DNA of 64,000 nucleotides from Vandiemenella viatica (lineage: Eukaryota > Arthropoda > Insecta > Orthoptera > Morabidae). The stretch is from NCBI GenBank assembly GCA_031002005.1, contig JARYHS010008074.1, forward strand, positions 352,246,932 to 352,310,931. Reading direction: 5' to 3'. Both the position numbers and the translations under genes were made by a program. A model generated the notes under the pieces. It was not told the DNA's origin and made no database searches. It saw only the letters and a program-made list of their open reading frames with translations. Positions 1 to 11,850 of the stretch are shown in pieces (the first letter of the stretch is position 1; the number at the start of each line of letters is the position of its first letter).

Positions 1-1020
1 ACAGTCTCTTACAAAATATGTTCTAGTGTTGAATAAGGAATTGGTATTTCGACTACAGATGAATCAAATACCATTTTGTCACGAGAATGAAGAGGCAGGC
101 AGTTAGACTGGCGTTAAAGACAGATTTTCCTAAGTGATGTCAATATTTTATACATATAAAAAACTCAATTTTTAATTTTAATTCTTCAACAATATACAGT
201 AAAAAAAGTGGCTAAAATGAAGTGGGGAAAGTATTATCAACAAAACTCACCATTTGGAATGATAGTATGAAATTTCATAAGAGTAAATTCACTTTTAGTC
301 ACGTGTTCCCTGAAATTTCCACAGAGACAAGAACGGAATCGAGTTGTGGTGGACTGGCGAATCTTTTTGCTTTCTCTCTGCCACTTCCCGAGAGGTATTG
401 TACATTAAATTGTGGGTAAGTATCTAAGTGACATAAAGGTTTTCATTAATGATACTCTTAGCAAGATATATACATATCTAGATTTATTTACACATTTCTT
501 TATACAAAGTTAATCCTCCATAGACTTCTCGAGACCTTCAATTGGTTAAGCCAAATACTTGCTGCTAATGCCTGATATCCCCATCACATGTTCCCAAATG
601 GTTTCGTCCCAACTGTTGGGTTTAAGGATGATGGTGTATGCTTCTAGCTGCTTCCATCACTGCTTCGCTGCTAATATCGACGGCTAACTGTTCGCCTCGA
701 ACATGCCACGGCCGGTCTCCTCATCGACCTAGAACAATATCCTCGAGCCTCTGGTCAATTGATCGGCCAGCTCGGCTTCTCTCTCTTCTTGCACCTTGGT
801 TTTGATCTCCAGTCTCCCACCATCCTCCGGTGGTAGGGAGGCTTTTCGACCAATCGCGGCCTGCACGACTCTCCCATCCTTTGCCAAATGACGTCGTGTT
901 TCAGCGTATTCTTGCTGACTCCTGACCTTCTTTCTTGGGCGTTGGCTTCTGCATCGCCACATTCCAACGTCTGAATTTGTTTCCCTTTGCTGTTGCAACT
1001 GACCTGCTTTGACTATAGCT
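1..1020. other. Unidentified intergenic or intronic DNA
   Basis: I recognise no gene, RNA or complete repeat here. A minus-strand open frame between about 729 and 998 is rich in Arg, Gln and Glu, but matches nothing I know and has no splice or poly(A) context. It may be a decayed retroelement gag piece; that is a guess. Confidence 0.4.
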
Positions 1021-1555
1021 GTATGAAATTGAAGCTACTGCAATACTTTACCAAAAAAATCTCGTGGACTACCACAGACGTATCAAAATAGCCAAATGAA
1101 TTGGTCGACTATGGTTGCCTCGTATACAAACAAAAAACAATTAAATGAAACATTGAACATGTATCCATATAACGGAAACTTGCAATTCAATTTTCATCCA
1201 CATCTAGATGTCCAAGTTGTTTGAAATTTTGCACACGTATTAATATCCGGTGACAATACAATATTTTCATAGCAACGTCCTGCTATTATCATTACTTTGA
1301 CAGTAACAATAGGAAAGTAACGGAATGTTTCCATTCAATTTTCACTCTCTTCCAGATTTCCGATTTTTTTTATATATATTTTGTTCACATGTTAGGAACC
1401 GGTGACAAAACAATAATTTCATAGCTATTTTTCGATATTCTCATTATTTTGACAGTAACGACAGAAAACCATTTGAATACAATGTAATATTTTATTCAAT
1501 GTTCATCCATTTCCTGACGTTCGAATTGTTTGAAAATGTGAACAAGTATAAAGAA
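1021..1555. repeat. Degenerate ~150-160 bp tandem repeat, left part
   Basis: The block ACAATAWTTTCATAG recurs at about 1257 and 1410, each time followed by a CTCATTA-TTTGACAGTAAC segment and preceded by a TTCATCCA-GATGTCC-GTTTG segment. The array continues at 3220 after the hAT element at 1556-3211. If that insertion and its duplicated 8 bp are removed, the next spacing is about 157 bp, so the array was continuous before the insertion. Copies are strongly diverged, indicating an old array. Confidence 0.7.
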
Positions 1556-3211
1556 TATAGATGAAACGGATATCCGGCAACTATCCGGCCGGTATCCGGC
1601 CTATCCGGCCAATATTTACTATCAGTCCGGATAGTAGGTCAATATCTGATTCTTACCAGATTCTTAATAAATTACGAAAATTTCATAAAATTTTCTTTAA
1701 ATTTACAAATGCTAGGTATTTAATAAATCTAAACACAAATAAAAACATTGTCTTCAAATCAAAATTCCGTTTATTATTGCTTTTAACATTAAAAACAGTT
1801 CTTATACTGAATGAACACCAAGTGTAAAGAATAATAATAAGAGGTAATAATCAGTTTTGTTTGTCCTCCTAAACAAGCCCAGGTTCAAAGAAGTCATTCG
1901 CTATATACACTACTGCAAGGCGCTGAAAATAAATTCTAGCAAATTTTGTCAAATTCGGGTACTGTATCTCATTAGCTGACAACGAAATATATGGGTCACG
2001 CTTCCGATCAATTCTAAATGACTTTAAATAAAAGTCAATTTCGCTAAAAATCACGTTTTTTCTTTATCGTGATACTGTCTATCTCGCTAAAACAATTCCA
2101 AACGACTCGTGAGCTTCGTGAGTCACAGTTGGTTCTGTCTCATCCCTCCTACTCCTTTTAACAGCCATTGAGGATGAACTGCTACTGGCGGAAGATTCCA
2201 GTAGAATCTTCTGGGGCGCTAATGACCTCGATGTCGACGCGCCCTAAAACAACAACAACAACAACAACAACAAGAAGAATCTTCTGAAGAGCTTCAGGAA
2301 ACCCCAAATAGTTTATCTCGAAACTTGGCGCTAGGAAGGTCGAAATCAATTAGGTTGAACCTTCACTTAAGTAGCCGAAACGACTTTTAAAGGCAGTATA
2401 GGCACGATAGCGCCTGTAGCTTTCCTCAGAGATGGTGGGCATTCCGGTTCTCGGATGTTGCTGCTGCTGGGGAGGGCGTCGGCGATCAGGTGAAGTGGTT
2501 CCCCCTGCTGCCAGTATGGACCAAACAACGGACTGGTAGATAGATTGGGATAATAGTGGGGTGAAGTGGTTCAGCCTTCCCGCCGGTAGCGCTCATTTCC
2601 AACGCCTAGGTGGTAAGAGCGATGGATGCGTATTAGAGAACATGTCCCTCTTCTGCTTCTCACGGCGGTAGGACCTAAGGTGGAGGGAGGTGACACGACC
2701 CTGATGGGAGACAACGGACGGTACCGGTAAGCTGGCGTGATCTGACAACGGCAGTGATCACCTCCGGTTCTCGCTAATGGCTGCTGCTGGGGTCAGTGAT
2801 CAGTTATCAGGTGCATTGGCACTCCCTGCCACCGGTATGTGCTATCCTCGGTGCCGGTTGTCAATGAGCCTGGTTGATGAAGACTAGGCACAATGCAATC
2901 ACGTAGAGTGGTGCCTCGTGCCGCCGGCCATGCCTCAGTACCAACGCCAATGGCGGTAAGTCCGATGATGTGGTGGACAACGGGCTTTGTCTCCTTTTCG
3001 CCGCTCTCGGCGGTAAGACCTGTCATTACCTTATTGTCATTGTTTATATCAAAATATTCCCAAATAGGTGATATATTCTTTACTGACGTCATTTTTATTT
3101 TTCCTAACATGAAATAACAACATTCAACCGGATATTCGGCTGCCAAATATCCGGCTTATAGGATGGCCGGATAACCGGTATGCGACCAAACAGCTATCCG
3201 TTTCATCTCTA
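1556..3211. mobile_element. Non-autonomous hAT-type DNA transposon, complete ends
   Basis: The ends are inverted repeats: TATAGATGAAACGGATA at the left and, read on the other strand, TAGAGATGAAACGGATA at the right, with one mismatch in 17. The element is bounded by an identical 8-bp direct repeat, ATAAAGAA, at 1548-1555 and 3212-3219. An 8-bp duplication is the hallmark of hAT insertion. Just inside each end are clusters of the short motif ATCCGGC and its complement (about 1570-1630 and 3128-3180), as expected of subterminal transposase-binding repeats. No transposase frame is present, so it would need to be mobilised in trans. The interior has an (AAC)n run near 2246-2275 and an internal ~340-bp direct duplication. 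A diverged, end-less copy of its interior lies at about 40755-41710. Confidence 0.88.
2450..3020. repeat. Internal ~315-342 bp direct duplication inside the hAT element
   Basis: Landmarks repeat in the same order: GGTTCTCG-GCTGCTGCTGG at 2451 and 2765; a CGCCGG-CAACGCC-GGTAAG segment at about 2581 and 2923; CGGCGGTA-GACCT at 2663 and 3006. Spacing is 314-342 bp. The copies are well diverged. Confidence 0.6.
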
Positions 3212-3219
3212 ATAAAGAA

Positions 3220-3720
3220 CCTGTCAAAATACAATAATTTCATAGTGTGTCCTGCTGTTCTCATTACTGTAACAGTAAAAATAGAAAAATGGTTGAATGT
3301 GATGGAATATTGCAACTGAATTTTAGCCCACATCCAGATGTCCAAATTGTATGAAAGTTTGCATACAGAAGTATTGAGAAGTGATGAAAATTTAATAATT
3401 TCATAGCTGTGTCCTGATATTCTCATTACTTTGGCAGTAACTATACAGAAGAGGCTGACTGTAATGAAATCTTGTAATTGAATTTTAACCCGATTCCAGA
3501 TGTCCAAATTGTTCAATATTTTGCACATGTATTAAGAACCGTTGACAATACAATAATTCATAGCTGTCCTGGTGTTCTCATTACAGTAACAACAGAAAAG
3601 CGGTTGAATGCAATGGAATATTCATTTCAATGTTCACCCACCTCCTGACGTCCGAATTTTTCGAAAGTTTGCACACGTATTAAGATCAGTGACAATACAA
3701 TAATTTCATATCATGCCCTA
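3220..3720. repeat. Degenerate ~150-160 bp tandem repeat, right part
   Basis: Continuation of the array left of the hAT element. Repeat landmarks (AATAATTTCATAG or close variants) occur at about 3231, 3392, 3550 and 3697, giving spacings of about 161, 158 and 147 bp. A minus-strand frame at 3124-3528 shows the repetition at protein level but is not a gene. Confidence 0.7.
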
Positions 3721-3932
3721 AAATTTCCATTGTGAACTAAAAAGTATGAATTAAAATTATAGTTTAAAACTAAAATATACGCTTTTGTAGCTATGTGAAC
3801 TAAAAGGTAAAAAATAATCTTTAAATATAAACATTTTGTTCAACAGCGCTAGGATGTTCCACAATTCAGTATAAGATTTTAAATAAGCTTAAACTAAGAA
3901 TAAAGTCACCGATTAAAAAGTTAACTTTAATG

Positions 3933-3971
<39 letters not shown>
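3933..3971. repeat. 39-nt poly(A) tract
   Basis: An uninterrupted A run 178 bp upstream of the first maltase exon. It could be the tail of a retroposed sequence on the plus strand (the AT-rich stretch 3740-3932 would then be its body), but I recognise no element there. Confidence 0.6.
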
Positions 3972-3972
<1 letters not shown>

Positions 3973-4149
3973 CGTGGCGTGCTCTCCACTTGTAAATAAT
4001 GATTCAATCTTTACGAACAGACAGCAATAACAAATTTAAGAATACTGATGACTAGTTTAATTCCTCGTCCTGTGATGGTTGTGTCTATAGTTTTTATTTT
4101 TAGAGTTTGCAGCAAAGTGAAGTGATACATTTTGACGAATTTCTGTTAG

Positions 4150-4334
4150 GAAGTGCTGCGCTTTTGGCTGGACAAAGGAGTTGACGGGTTCCGCATGGAC
4201 GCTGTGATGTGCATCATGGAAGAAGAAGGCTTCCCAGACCAGGTGGAGGGTGAGCCGTCGCCGATGCAGCACCAGCGGGGCACTTACGACGTCGTCCAAC
4301 AGTTCAGGGCCACCATCGACGAGTACGACGACAA
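4150..4334 (+). CDS. Maltase-type alpha-glucosidase (GH13), internal exon with catalytic nucleophile
   Basis: This exon encodes the GH13 region II segment of an insect maltase (alpha-glucosidase, EC 3.2.1.20), an enzyme that releases glucose from the non-reducing ends of maltose and sucrose, typically in the gut. Reading from GAA at 4150 it gives the block VLRFWLDKGVDGFRMDAV, in which the Asp of FRMDAV is the family's catalytic nucleophile. It continues with the acidic stretch that precedes the TEAYG block of the next exon. The acceptor is TTTCTGTTAG ending at 4149; the donor is CAA|GTACGT at 4334/4335. The exon ends in phase 2 and joins exactly to G|GTG at 10955, giving ...DDK-VMMTEAYG. Earlier exons lie upstream of the window or are unrecognised. 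The intron that follows is 6620 bp and full of repeats. No stop or frameshift is seen. Confidence 0.93.
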
Positions 4335-4870
4335 GTACGTATGGGCTACACATTAGAAGTCATTCAGGTTTGAGACTGCCTGCCGAATTTAAGAGATATC
4401 GCTCAGACCAAAGGAACGAGATATTCGTTGTACTTTGCAATCAATACCCTTAGAGCAGTCATAAACACATGTCCCACGTTTACCTCCAACTAATATTTCT
4501 CTCTTATTCCAATACAGGACATTAATTTCGAGGATATTTTACGTACTGCAATTATCGAAATGCTTTATCTCAAGCCGAGAACTATTGTTATCCTTATTCC
4601 TAAAGAGTCCACTGCAACCGGCCAAGTCAGGGGTGCTGCTGTTGCTCCTGCCAGCTCCTAGTGGCCAGCAACTACATTTTCTAGCATAAAATTATCAGTT
4701 TTTGGTTCTTCCTACCTGTGCGAGTCATTTAAAAATATGCTGTTTAAATCTCGTAGCCCTCCCAGCCTACTTCCTGATTCTTGATCTTTAAAATATTTTG
4801 TACTCTAATTTTAGAGGATTGAGAAAATACTTAAACATAATAAATTCACTGTGGCTTCATTCGCAAAGCT
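4335..4870. other. Intron sequence without recognised features
   Basis: Start of the 6.6-kb maltase intron. I see no repeat or RNA gene before the LINE remnant that begins near 4871. Confidence 0.5.
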
Positions 4871-6370
4871 TATTTTTTTGTTGTTGTTGTTGTCATCAGT
4901 CTTTCGACTGATTTCATGCAATCCTCCCTTCCTTCCTATCCAATGCTAAAATCTTCATCTCAACATATCCCTTACAGCCCACGTCCTCAATCATCTGCTT
5001 CGTATATTCTAATTTCCGTCCTCCTCTACAGTTTTTACCATCAACTGTTTCCTCCACTAACAAATTAACCAATCCATCATCTCTTAAAATATGACCTATA
5101 AGCCTGTCTCTTCTTTATGTAAGCTTCTTCCACAAACTTCTTTCCTCACCCACCATTCAAAAAAATCATTCATTTCGTACTTTGTCTGTCCACTTAATTT
5201 TCAGCATTCTTCTGTAGCACCACATTTCAAATGCTTCAATTTTCTTTCTTTCTGGTATTCCTAAAGTCCATGTGTCGCTACCGTAAAGTGCTGTGCTTCA
5301 CACATAGTTCTTTATAATTCCTAGATCAATGTTTGAAACTAAAAGATTTATCTTTTTAATGAAGGCTCTTTTTGCTAGTGCTAGTCTGCTTTTAACATCA
5401 TTCCTGCTTCGATCATCGGTTGTAATTTTGGTTCTGAAGTAACGGAATTCACTTACTTCTCCAATTGCATCTGATCATATTTTTTTATTTAATCGACTAG
5501 TATTGGTATCATTTCTGCTACATTTCATCACTTTTCTCTTGCTTTGATTTATATTCAGTCCAAAATCTTCCTTCAGTATTTTGTTCATGCCATTTAGAAA
5601 CTTCTCAATATCCTCAGCCTGTTCTGCTAAGACAATGTCATCAGCAAATTGTAGCATACTGATTTTTTTCTCCCTTAACAATTATAAAACGTGAAAATTT
5701 TTCTTTTATTTTCTTTATAGTTTCTTCTACATACAAGTTGAATATTAATGGGGGTGGACTACAACCTTGTCTCACACCCTTTTTAACTGATGCATGTCTC
5801 TCATGGTTCTCTACTTTTATTATAGCCACTTGATTCTTATATAGCTTAGAAAATATTTTTTTATCTCGTTATTTTAGACCGGACTTCTTTAAAATTTTGA
5901 TAATCTTGTCCCACCTAACATTATCAGAACCTTTCTCTAAATCAACAAATGCCACAAAAGTATCTTGGTTTTTCTTGATCCGCCCTTCAAGTCTTAATCT
6001 TAAACACAGAATTGCTTCCCATGTACCCCGATTTTTCCTAAAACCACACTGTTCTTTACCTACTAGCTCTTCTACTACCCTTTACATTTTTCTGTATGTT
6101 ATTCTGGTCAATAATTTTGAAGCATATGATGTTAGACTAATGATACAATAATTCTCACATTGTCAGCATGTGGTTTCTTCGGAAGTGTGAAGATGATATT
6201 TTTTATTAAAATCAAATGGAATTTCTCCTGTTTCATAACTTTTTGATATCAGCTTGAATCATCTTCCGATTCTTTCTTCTCATAGGGATTTAAGAAGTTC
6301 TGCAGGGATCTCATCAATTCCAAAAGCATATTTCTGAAAAATATTTTCCATTAAAGAAGAAGTCGAACAT
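4871..6370 (-). pseudogene. Decayed non-LTR retrotransposon (LINE), reverse-transcriptase and 3' part
   Basis: On the minus strand this reads as the reverse transcriptase of a LINE, broken by several frameshifts and stops. Recognisable blocks are the GVRQGCSPPP-LIFNLYVEE segment (5641-5829) and ISMLQFADDIVLAE with the FADD catalytic Asp pair (5475-5681), followed by an NGMNKILKEDFGLNIN segment. The 3' end on this strand is at about 4871, where the plus strand shows a (TTG)n run, that is a (CAA)n tail. Two other copies of the same family occur at 17600-19330 (plus) and 52690-53560 (minus). The clade is not assignable with confidence from these fragments. The copy lies in reverse orientation within the maltase intron. 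Confidence 0.8.
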
Positions 6371-6721
6371 TCTTTTTGAAGCACAACCAGTGCAATTGAA
6401 GTGGAATCCTCTTATCATTATTACAAAGAGATTTTTCTACATAACACATCAGAGATAATACAAATTACTTCAATGGCAATCTCTGTGCTTGCCTTCCCTC
6501 TCCCCCCTGATCAAATTTATACGAAATTGTGTCTTTACACGTCTCGCAATACAGTGCGATCCTGTTCGGCGATTTTGTTTTAGTATTACTACTTCTACAT
6601 AGCATACTAGCTTAAAACTAAATTAGGTCCCACTTGTTCATATTAGTAGTTTATGTTACAATTGGAATTAGAAACAATTTTTTAAAAATGAATTCAAAAT
6701 ATTAATATGAAACGTTTACTT

Positions 6722-6752
<31 letters not shown>

Positions 6753-7080
6753 CGCTAGTAATAAAAATTTGATGCGATTAGCTGTGTGGGATTTCACCCG
6801 ACGCCGCTGACTGTTGGTATGTACCCCTGTCTGCGCTATCAGACTCTACTGAAAATACTCCATACGTCACACACGCCAAGCTTCAATTATGTTTTAACAT
6901 ATAATAGATATTTTTTAATTTTATTATGATTTTTTTTACATCTTCTACCGTTATTACTGCAGTTCTGTCATGTCTATTCTAGATCTATATTTCTAAATAT
7001 ACCTTCTTGTACACACCACCATACTCGTCAGTTAAATCATACCTATGGTCTTTAATCTACTATTCCTACTGAATGCCAGA
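6371..7080. other. Intron sequence with a T homopolymer
   Basis: No gene recognised. A T-rich homopolymer at about 6721-6752 could be the tail of a minus-strand retroposed sequence. Confidence 0.45.
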
Positions 7081-7610
7081 GCTAACTGTTGGGCGACCAT
7101 TGTTGCAGCCCTGGCCCTTCTGGTTGCCAGCAGGACCGGATCAGCCGATTCATCGTCCGAAGGTTTTAGTGTTTCCTTTAACCTGGTGCGGTAGTTTATT
7201 GGTGTAAGTCCATTCAGCTCTTATCTGGTAGTTCAACTCTCCGGTGCCGTCTCTCTCACCAGACCGCTGCTCGATTTAAATATATTTTCTTTTGAAGCTG
7301 TTAGATTTTGTTGGTTACCTCGTATACGCAATGATTTCTCTTCTAGGGTGATGTCTCTCACTAAAGTGTTCCGAATTCAGTGCATGTCTGGTGTTTGTAC
7401 TTCTTTAATTTCTTGACACTCCAAGATAAATTGCTCCAGGGTTCCCTCAGCTTCACCTTCGCATTAGCTTGTTTGTTTCAGTCCTCCTCGGTCCAGTAGA
7501 CTGTCCCATCATGTATCCTAGGCCTGGTGATGAATCAAAATATTTAAGCTGGAGTGTTTCTTGTAGTTTTGGGTACACGCTGTAAATTCTTCTTCCTGTG
7601 GGAATAAAAT
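7080..7610 (-). pseudogene. Probable 3' fragment of a LINE (C-terminal zinc-knuckle region)
   Basis: Read on the minus strand, the stretch around 7430-7460 gives CEGEAEGTLEQFILECQE. This resembles the Cys/His cluster (C-x-GE-x-ET-EH-x-x-ECP type) near the C-terminus of many insect LINE ORF2 proteins. It is followed by decayed coding-like sequence containing SLRIRGNQQNL. Frameshifts and stops break it. No reverse-transcriptase core is present, so the assignment rests on one motif. Confidence 0.42.
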
Positions 7611-7744
7611 GCAAGTTTGATCTCCGATGTTGAATAAGCTATGGTTCTGAAAATTTCCTCTTCTTTGGCGCGATTACCAGTCCTGAGACATTATAGAGCC
7701 CTTTTTCTTCTGATTTACAAGTCCAGTTGCCATACTTCGATTAA

Positions 7745-9226
7745 CACTCTTAGGGTGAAAACATGCCAAGCAGGTCGCCGTGCAGGTCGCACTAGCGGTC
7801 GCGGTAGATGTTTCATCCACGTGAAACAAAACCATTGTTAGTAACGAGTCAGCACACGCCGAGGCGCTCGCGCTCGCCGTCGCTGCTCGCCACTCAGCTG
7901 GATGTCGATGCCAGAACAAAGTATTTTGTTTTCACCTCGCGGCCTAGCGCGCCGCTGGAGGTCTGCTTGGCTCTGATTGGCTGAGCTGTGTCAAGGCCAC
8001 GCGATCCAGCTTCTACAATTGATTACGCAGTTCGGCTCTTTCGTAATATACAGAGTGGTGTTGTTTAATTTTGTCTTGTTCTAAATATTGATTTATTTAA
8101 TGGATCTCATTTAGTTTTACACAACTGCACTACTAAATTAACAAAGTACTGACATTGACAATGCAACATTCTGTTTTAAATAAATTACTGATGAAATAAT
8201 AAGTACAGATTTTTATAAATTGTACAACTACGGAAAAGTGAATGTTTCAAGCAAGTCAGCGGCAGATAAATTCCAACAAATTTTTATAATAATAATAATA
8301 TTTAATTAAATTGCAGTGGCAATTTTCCTAGGCACCCAGCTTTCCTCCTTTCCTGCTCCCACTTACATTTGCCCTAATTGAAATAATTATCTATTGTTAA
8401 TGACTTGATTGACTATACAGAAATTATTACACATCATATACCAACGAATATGGAACATCAGACAAGTCAGTCCAACAATCATTATAAATTTAAAGAAAGT
8501 AAAAAAAAAAAAATCGTGTTAATTATTGTTTAAAATAAACTGTTGACTGAATTTGAAATAGAAAATTCTGATTTTTAAATTGAAATTCTGATTTTGGATT
8601 GATAAATTTTAGATTTGACTCGAAAATGTTTTGTTATACGGTACATTACTTTATTTACAATAATTACCATTAATTTATAGTCACGACGAGTTTTCACTCA
8701 GCATGTATTGGATTGTTGTGGTAACTGTTATAAACATTTGACTTCAGTTTGTCCAGGATTTTACCGTTAAGTTTGTAGTGTGTTTCGTAGGTGGGCATGG
8801 AATTAGTCTGGATGATTTTTCAGATCCTAATTTAAATGGTGAAATTCACCAAGCGTTTGTCTTACGTTCATTTATTTGCTGTTAACTGAACTTTCCGATA
8901 CCAGCCGTAGAAAGTAGCCACCACTTTGTGGCTACTGACAGACCATCATCATCCCTATCGATATCGCTTCCACAAATAATTGGAGATCAAATGAAGTAAA
9001 TGATACTCGCATTAAACACAAAATATTAACGATTTACAACGTGTGGCACCTACAAGGATTTTAAAAACACTGGTGAACACTAGCAGCAGTACCTCGACGT
9101 CTAGCTTTCCCTCCAGCGCGAGCTGCGCGGCATGTTTTTACCCATCTACCGCGACATCGACCTACAGCGCGACCGCCACCGCCACCGGCACGGCGACCTG
9201 CTCGGCATGTTTTCACCCTTAGAGTG
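7745..9226. mobile_element. Non-autonomous TTAA-target DNA transposon (piggyBac-like MITE)
   Basis: The ends are inverted copies: CACTCTTAGGGTGAAAACAT at the left and CACTCTAAGGGTGAAAACAT on the opposite strand at the right. Similarity extends through GCAGGTCGCCGTGC and a later GCGGTAGATG block. The left end is directly preceded by TTAA (7741-7744). The right end is followed by TGAA (9227-9230), one change from TTAA. TTAA duplication is typical of piggyBac-type and some Kolobok elements. Both ends carry clusters of GTCGC just inside the terminus. No transposase frame is present. The 1482-bp element sits in the maltase intron. Confidence 0.72.
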
Positions 9227-9230
9227 TGAA

Positions 9231-10954
9231 ATGTTTTGGTCCTTTAAGATCTTAAACATTCACATTCTCTGTGCATGAGACCGAAAATTCATTTGTTAAA
9301 AATGTATTCTTAATACTTTTGGTTTTTATGGACAGGTGTAAATTTAAATTACACCCTCTAATTACAAAAGCAAACTCGAATGCAGAATTTAAAGAAATAA
9401 TTAATTTATAAATATTAACACTGAGGAAAAAAAATGTTTATTTAACTTTACATCACGAACTCAGCCAGAAAATAAAATGAACGGAAGCAAACAGACAATA
9501 AACACAATGCTCCCGGCTAGGGAGAGCAAGAAACTCCTTCAATTGGGCGTATAGTGGGTAAAAATGTTCATATGAAATTGTCACTTATCGTAACTGCAGG
9601 AAGCTGTCAGCATTGGCACTCTTGAGGTTTCCTTTACGACGAACAAAAACTTTTTTAACGCCATCCACCAACTGAGGTGGGTTTGCTCGTGGAGGCACAT
9701 GAAGAAAACACCACGACAAATGATGTCGTGACAAATCGCAGCCTCCACGTATCTGGAGTCCGCACCCACACATACACACGTGCGTACTACACGGAGTCTC
9801 GCCCTCAATTCACGCCACAGCTTTTCCACTCTCCGGGAGCGGCATCTCTACCTGCGTCAAACAAAGCAACCCAGCCGAAAACATGTCGCCAGACAGGAAT
9901 TTGCCACCTTTCCCTGTCTCACAAAACGACTAGATTAAATGTCTTAGAAATATATGGATAAACGACGAAAGATTAATGACAGCAGAGGCTGGACATTACA
10001 AGAGTCTATGGATGTTGTATTATATGTTCCACATAGCTGTATCAACACTTCTCTCTGCACTCTTACCTAGGTTTCACCAGCCTGTGTCTGTGTGCCTAAA
10101 CACTCGATCGTACCCTAATAATGACGTTGGCATCCCGCAATCGTTGGCGTAATCGTCACTGATACCAGTATGAAAATCAGAACAACAAGCAGCAACTCAG
10201 TCCGCGAAGATTATTGAGCTATTAATCCAACTCAACACGGCTGTTTCCAACCAAAAACGAATCTGAAGACCCGAATAAACCCAACGTTAACAATTTCTTT
10301 GACTAAGAAGATCCTAAATTGAAACAGATCATTACCCTAATAGACCTGCTTAGCTGAAAATTAAGGTACTGTCGAAAGTTAACCGCATGAGCCACAAATA
10401 CAGATTCCAAAAATCCATCAATGCCATATTCACACAAATCGCGACAACCATCTATCGACTTCGAAGTAGATGCAGTTAGTGCGCAAGAATTTCCCCACAC
10501 CCTGGAACCCAGCTAAATACATTTGTCGGCATTTCGAGGATCAAAATATGGAGCCATATTATTCTGGCAGCTTGACTAAGATACGACGCTTTCTCAGAAA
10601 TTTTTTCAAACTCCGGAGAGAGCGTCGTAACTTTTTCCAGGTGCTGCCATAGGACTGATCCATCTCTGGGTCTGTGGATTGAGTCATGCTCTGGAAAACT
10701 GGGTTACGACTGAGTTGCCAAGAAGACTCAATAGTTTTCGTTCAGCAGACCATACAGATTGATTCACACCTGAAAAAGACTGCCGAAGTAACGATCAAAA
10801 TATCGTGTTTTTACAACAAAAACAGGTGGTACAACTTTGAATATTTTATTGCATAGATTATTCATGTGACCACAAACATGTAAGGACCACCACAGAAAAT
10901 TTAGATGTGATTCATGTCGAACGCAAAAGTACCCATCGTGTGACTTGTGCTCAG
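9231..10954. other. Intron sequence without recognised features
   Basis: The right part of the first complete maltase intron. Open frames of about 60-95 codons occur around 9580-9960 and 10300-10650 on both strands, but none resembles a known family and they overlap one another, so I do not call genes. The intron ends with the acceptor TGTGCTCAG at 10954. Confidence 0.5.
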
Positions 10955-11156
10955 GGTGATGATGACTGAGGCATACGGCACGGTGGAACAGGTGCTTGGT
11001 TACTACGGCAACGCCACCAACCCAGGCGCTCACTTCTCCTTCAACTTCCTGCTTATCACAGACCTGGGCGGCTCCTCCACTGCTGCAGACTTCGCCGGTG
11101 TTATTGGAAACTGGATCAACGTCGTCAACCAGAATGGAGTCTGGTCCAACTGGGTG
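10955..11156 (+). CDS. Maltase-type alpha-glucosidase (GH13), exon with catalytic acid/base
   Basis: This exon continues the reading frame of 4150-4334. It starts in phase 2 (G completing Lys, then GTG ATG ATG ACT GAG) and encodes VMMTEAYGTVEQVLGYYGN, where the Glu of TEAYG is the GH13 general acid/base. It then runs through a Phe/Leu-rich segment (HFSFNFLLITDLGGSS) to NGVWSNWV. The acceptor is TGTGCTCAG at 10954. The donor is GGTG|GTGCGT at 11156/11157, in phase 0. Joined to 14023 it gives NWV-IGNHDQHR, the expected order for insect maltases. No damage is visible. The following intron is 2866 bp and contains two mobile elements. Confidence 0.93.
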
Positions 11157-11288
11157 GTGCGTATAAATACATCCGACAATTTCACACTTATTGCAAGGCA
11201 GAATTATATTCGAAAAATTTTTACTTGACTGCTAAAATTAAGAAATGATTTACCGATTTTCCTTCAGTATGACTTCTAAAAATAATCT

Positions 11289-11850
11289 ACGCTAATATTA
11301 TAAACGGGAAAATGGCTCTGTCTCTCTGCTTTTTTTATCGACTAATCGGCTAAACCTCTCTTGATGATATTTGACAAGGAAGTACTATGTATCATTACAA
11401 ACGACATAGGATACTGTTTTCTCGGTAAATAACATATTTCTTCATGAAGTTTTGAAAACTAATCCAAACTAACTGATGGATAGCGTATGTAAGTCTCTGT
11501 AATGTTATTTCGGTCACTCAGGCTTTATTTCGCTCGCAGTCAGTTTGTGTATGGTCTATTCGTAAATTTCATCTACAGACAACTTATTATATAGTACAGT
11601 ATAGTATATAGTATAGACGAGGATTTGCGTTGCAGCAGAATATTATTTTGTAATTACCTAAAAGTTATGCAGATTGGTTCTCTTTATGAGACAGGTTCAA
11701 TAGTAGAATGATATAGTGATGGCCTTTCCGTCGTATTATCCTGTCTCCTTGCTTTATGGGACGCCTTTTACGTAACTTTCAGCTTTCTATATCCAATTCT
11801 AGCAGTAAAATTCCAAGTCCACCCGTACGAAGTTGCGAATAACAGCTAGC
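11289..11850 (-). repeat. Short interspersed repeat with ACTAGCTG-type terminus
   Basis: Read on the minus strand it begins GCTAGCTGTTATTCGCAACT, continues CGTACGGGTGGACTTGG, and ends near CCCGTTTATAATATTAGCG. Many insect repeats have this layout: a 5' ACTAGCTG-tacc-CGACTTCGT-like motif and a 3' TTATAATATTAG-like motif. A fragment of the same family is at about 60985-61040. Similar termini bracket the satellite array at 56173-60273. The superfamily is not determined. Confidence 0.5.

Noticed and set aside
729..998. A charged 89-residue minus-strand frame
   Set aside because: Could be a gag remnant, but no family motif or flanking retroelement supports it.
9581..9961. Possible coding exon on either strand
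   Set aside because: Frames on both strands overlap and contain nothing I recognise; a KLWRELRARLR segment is only vaguely transposase-like.
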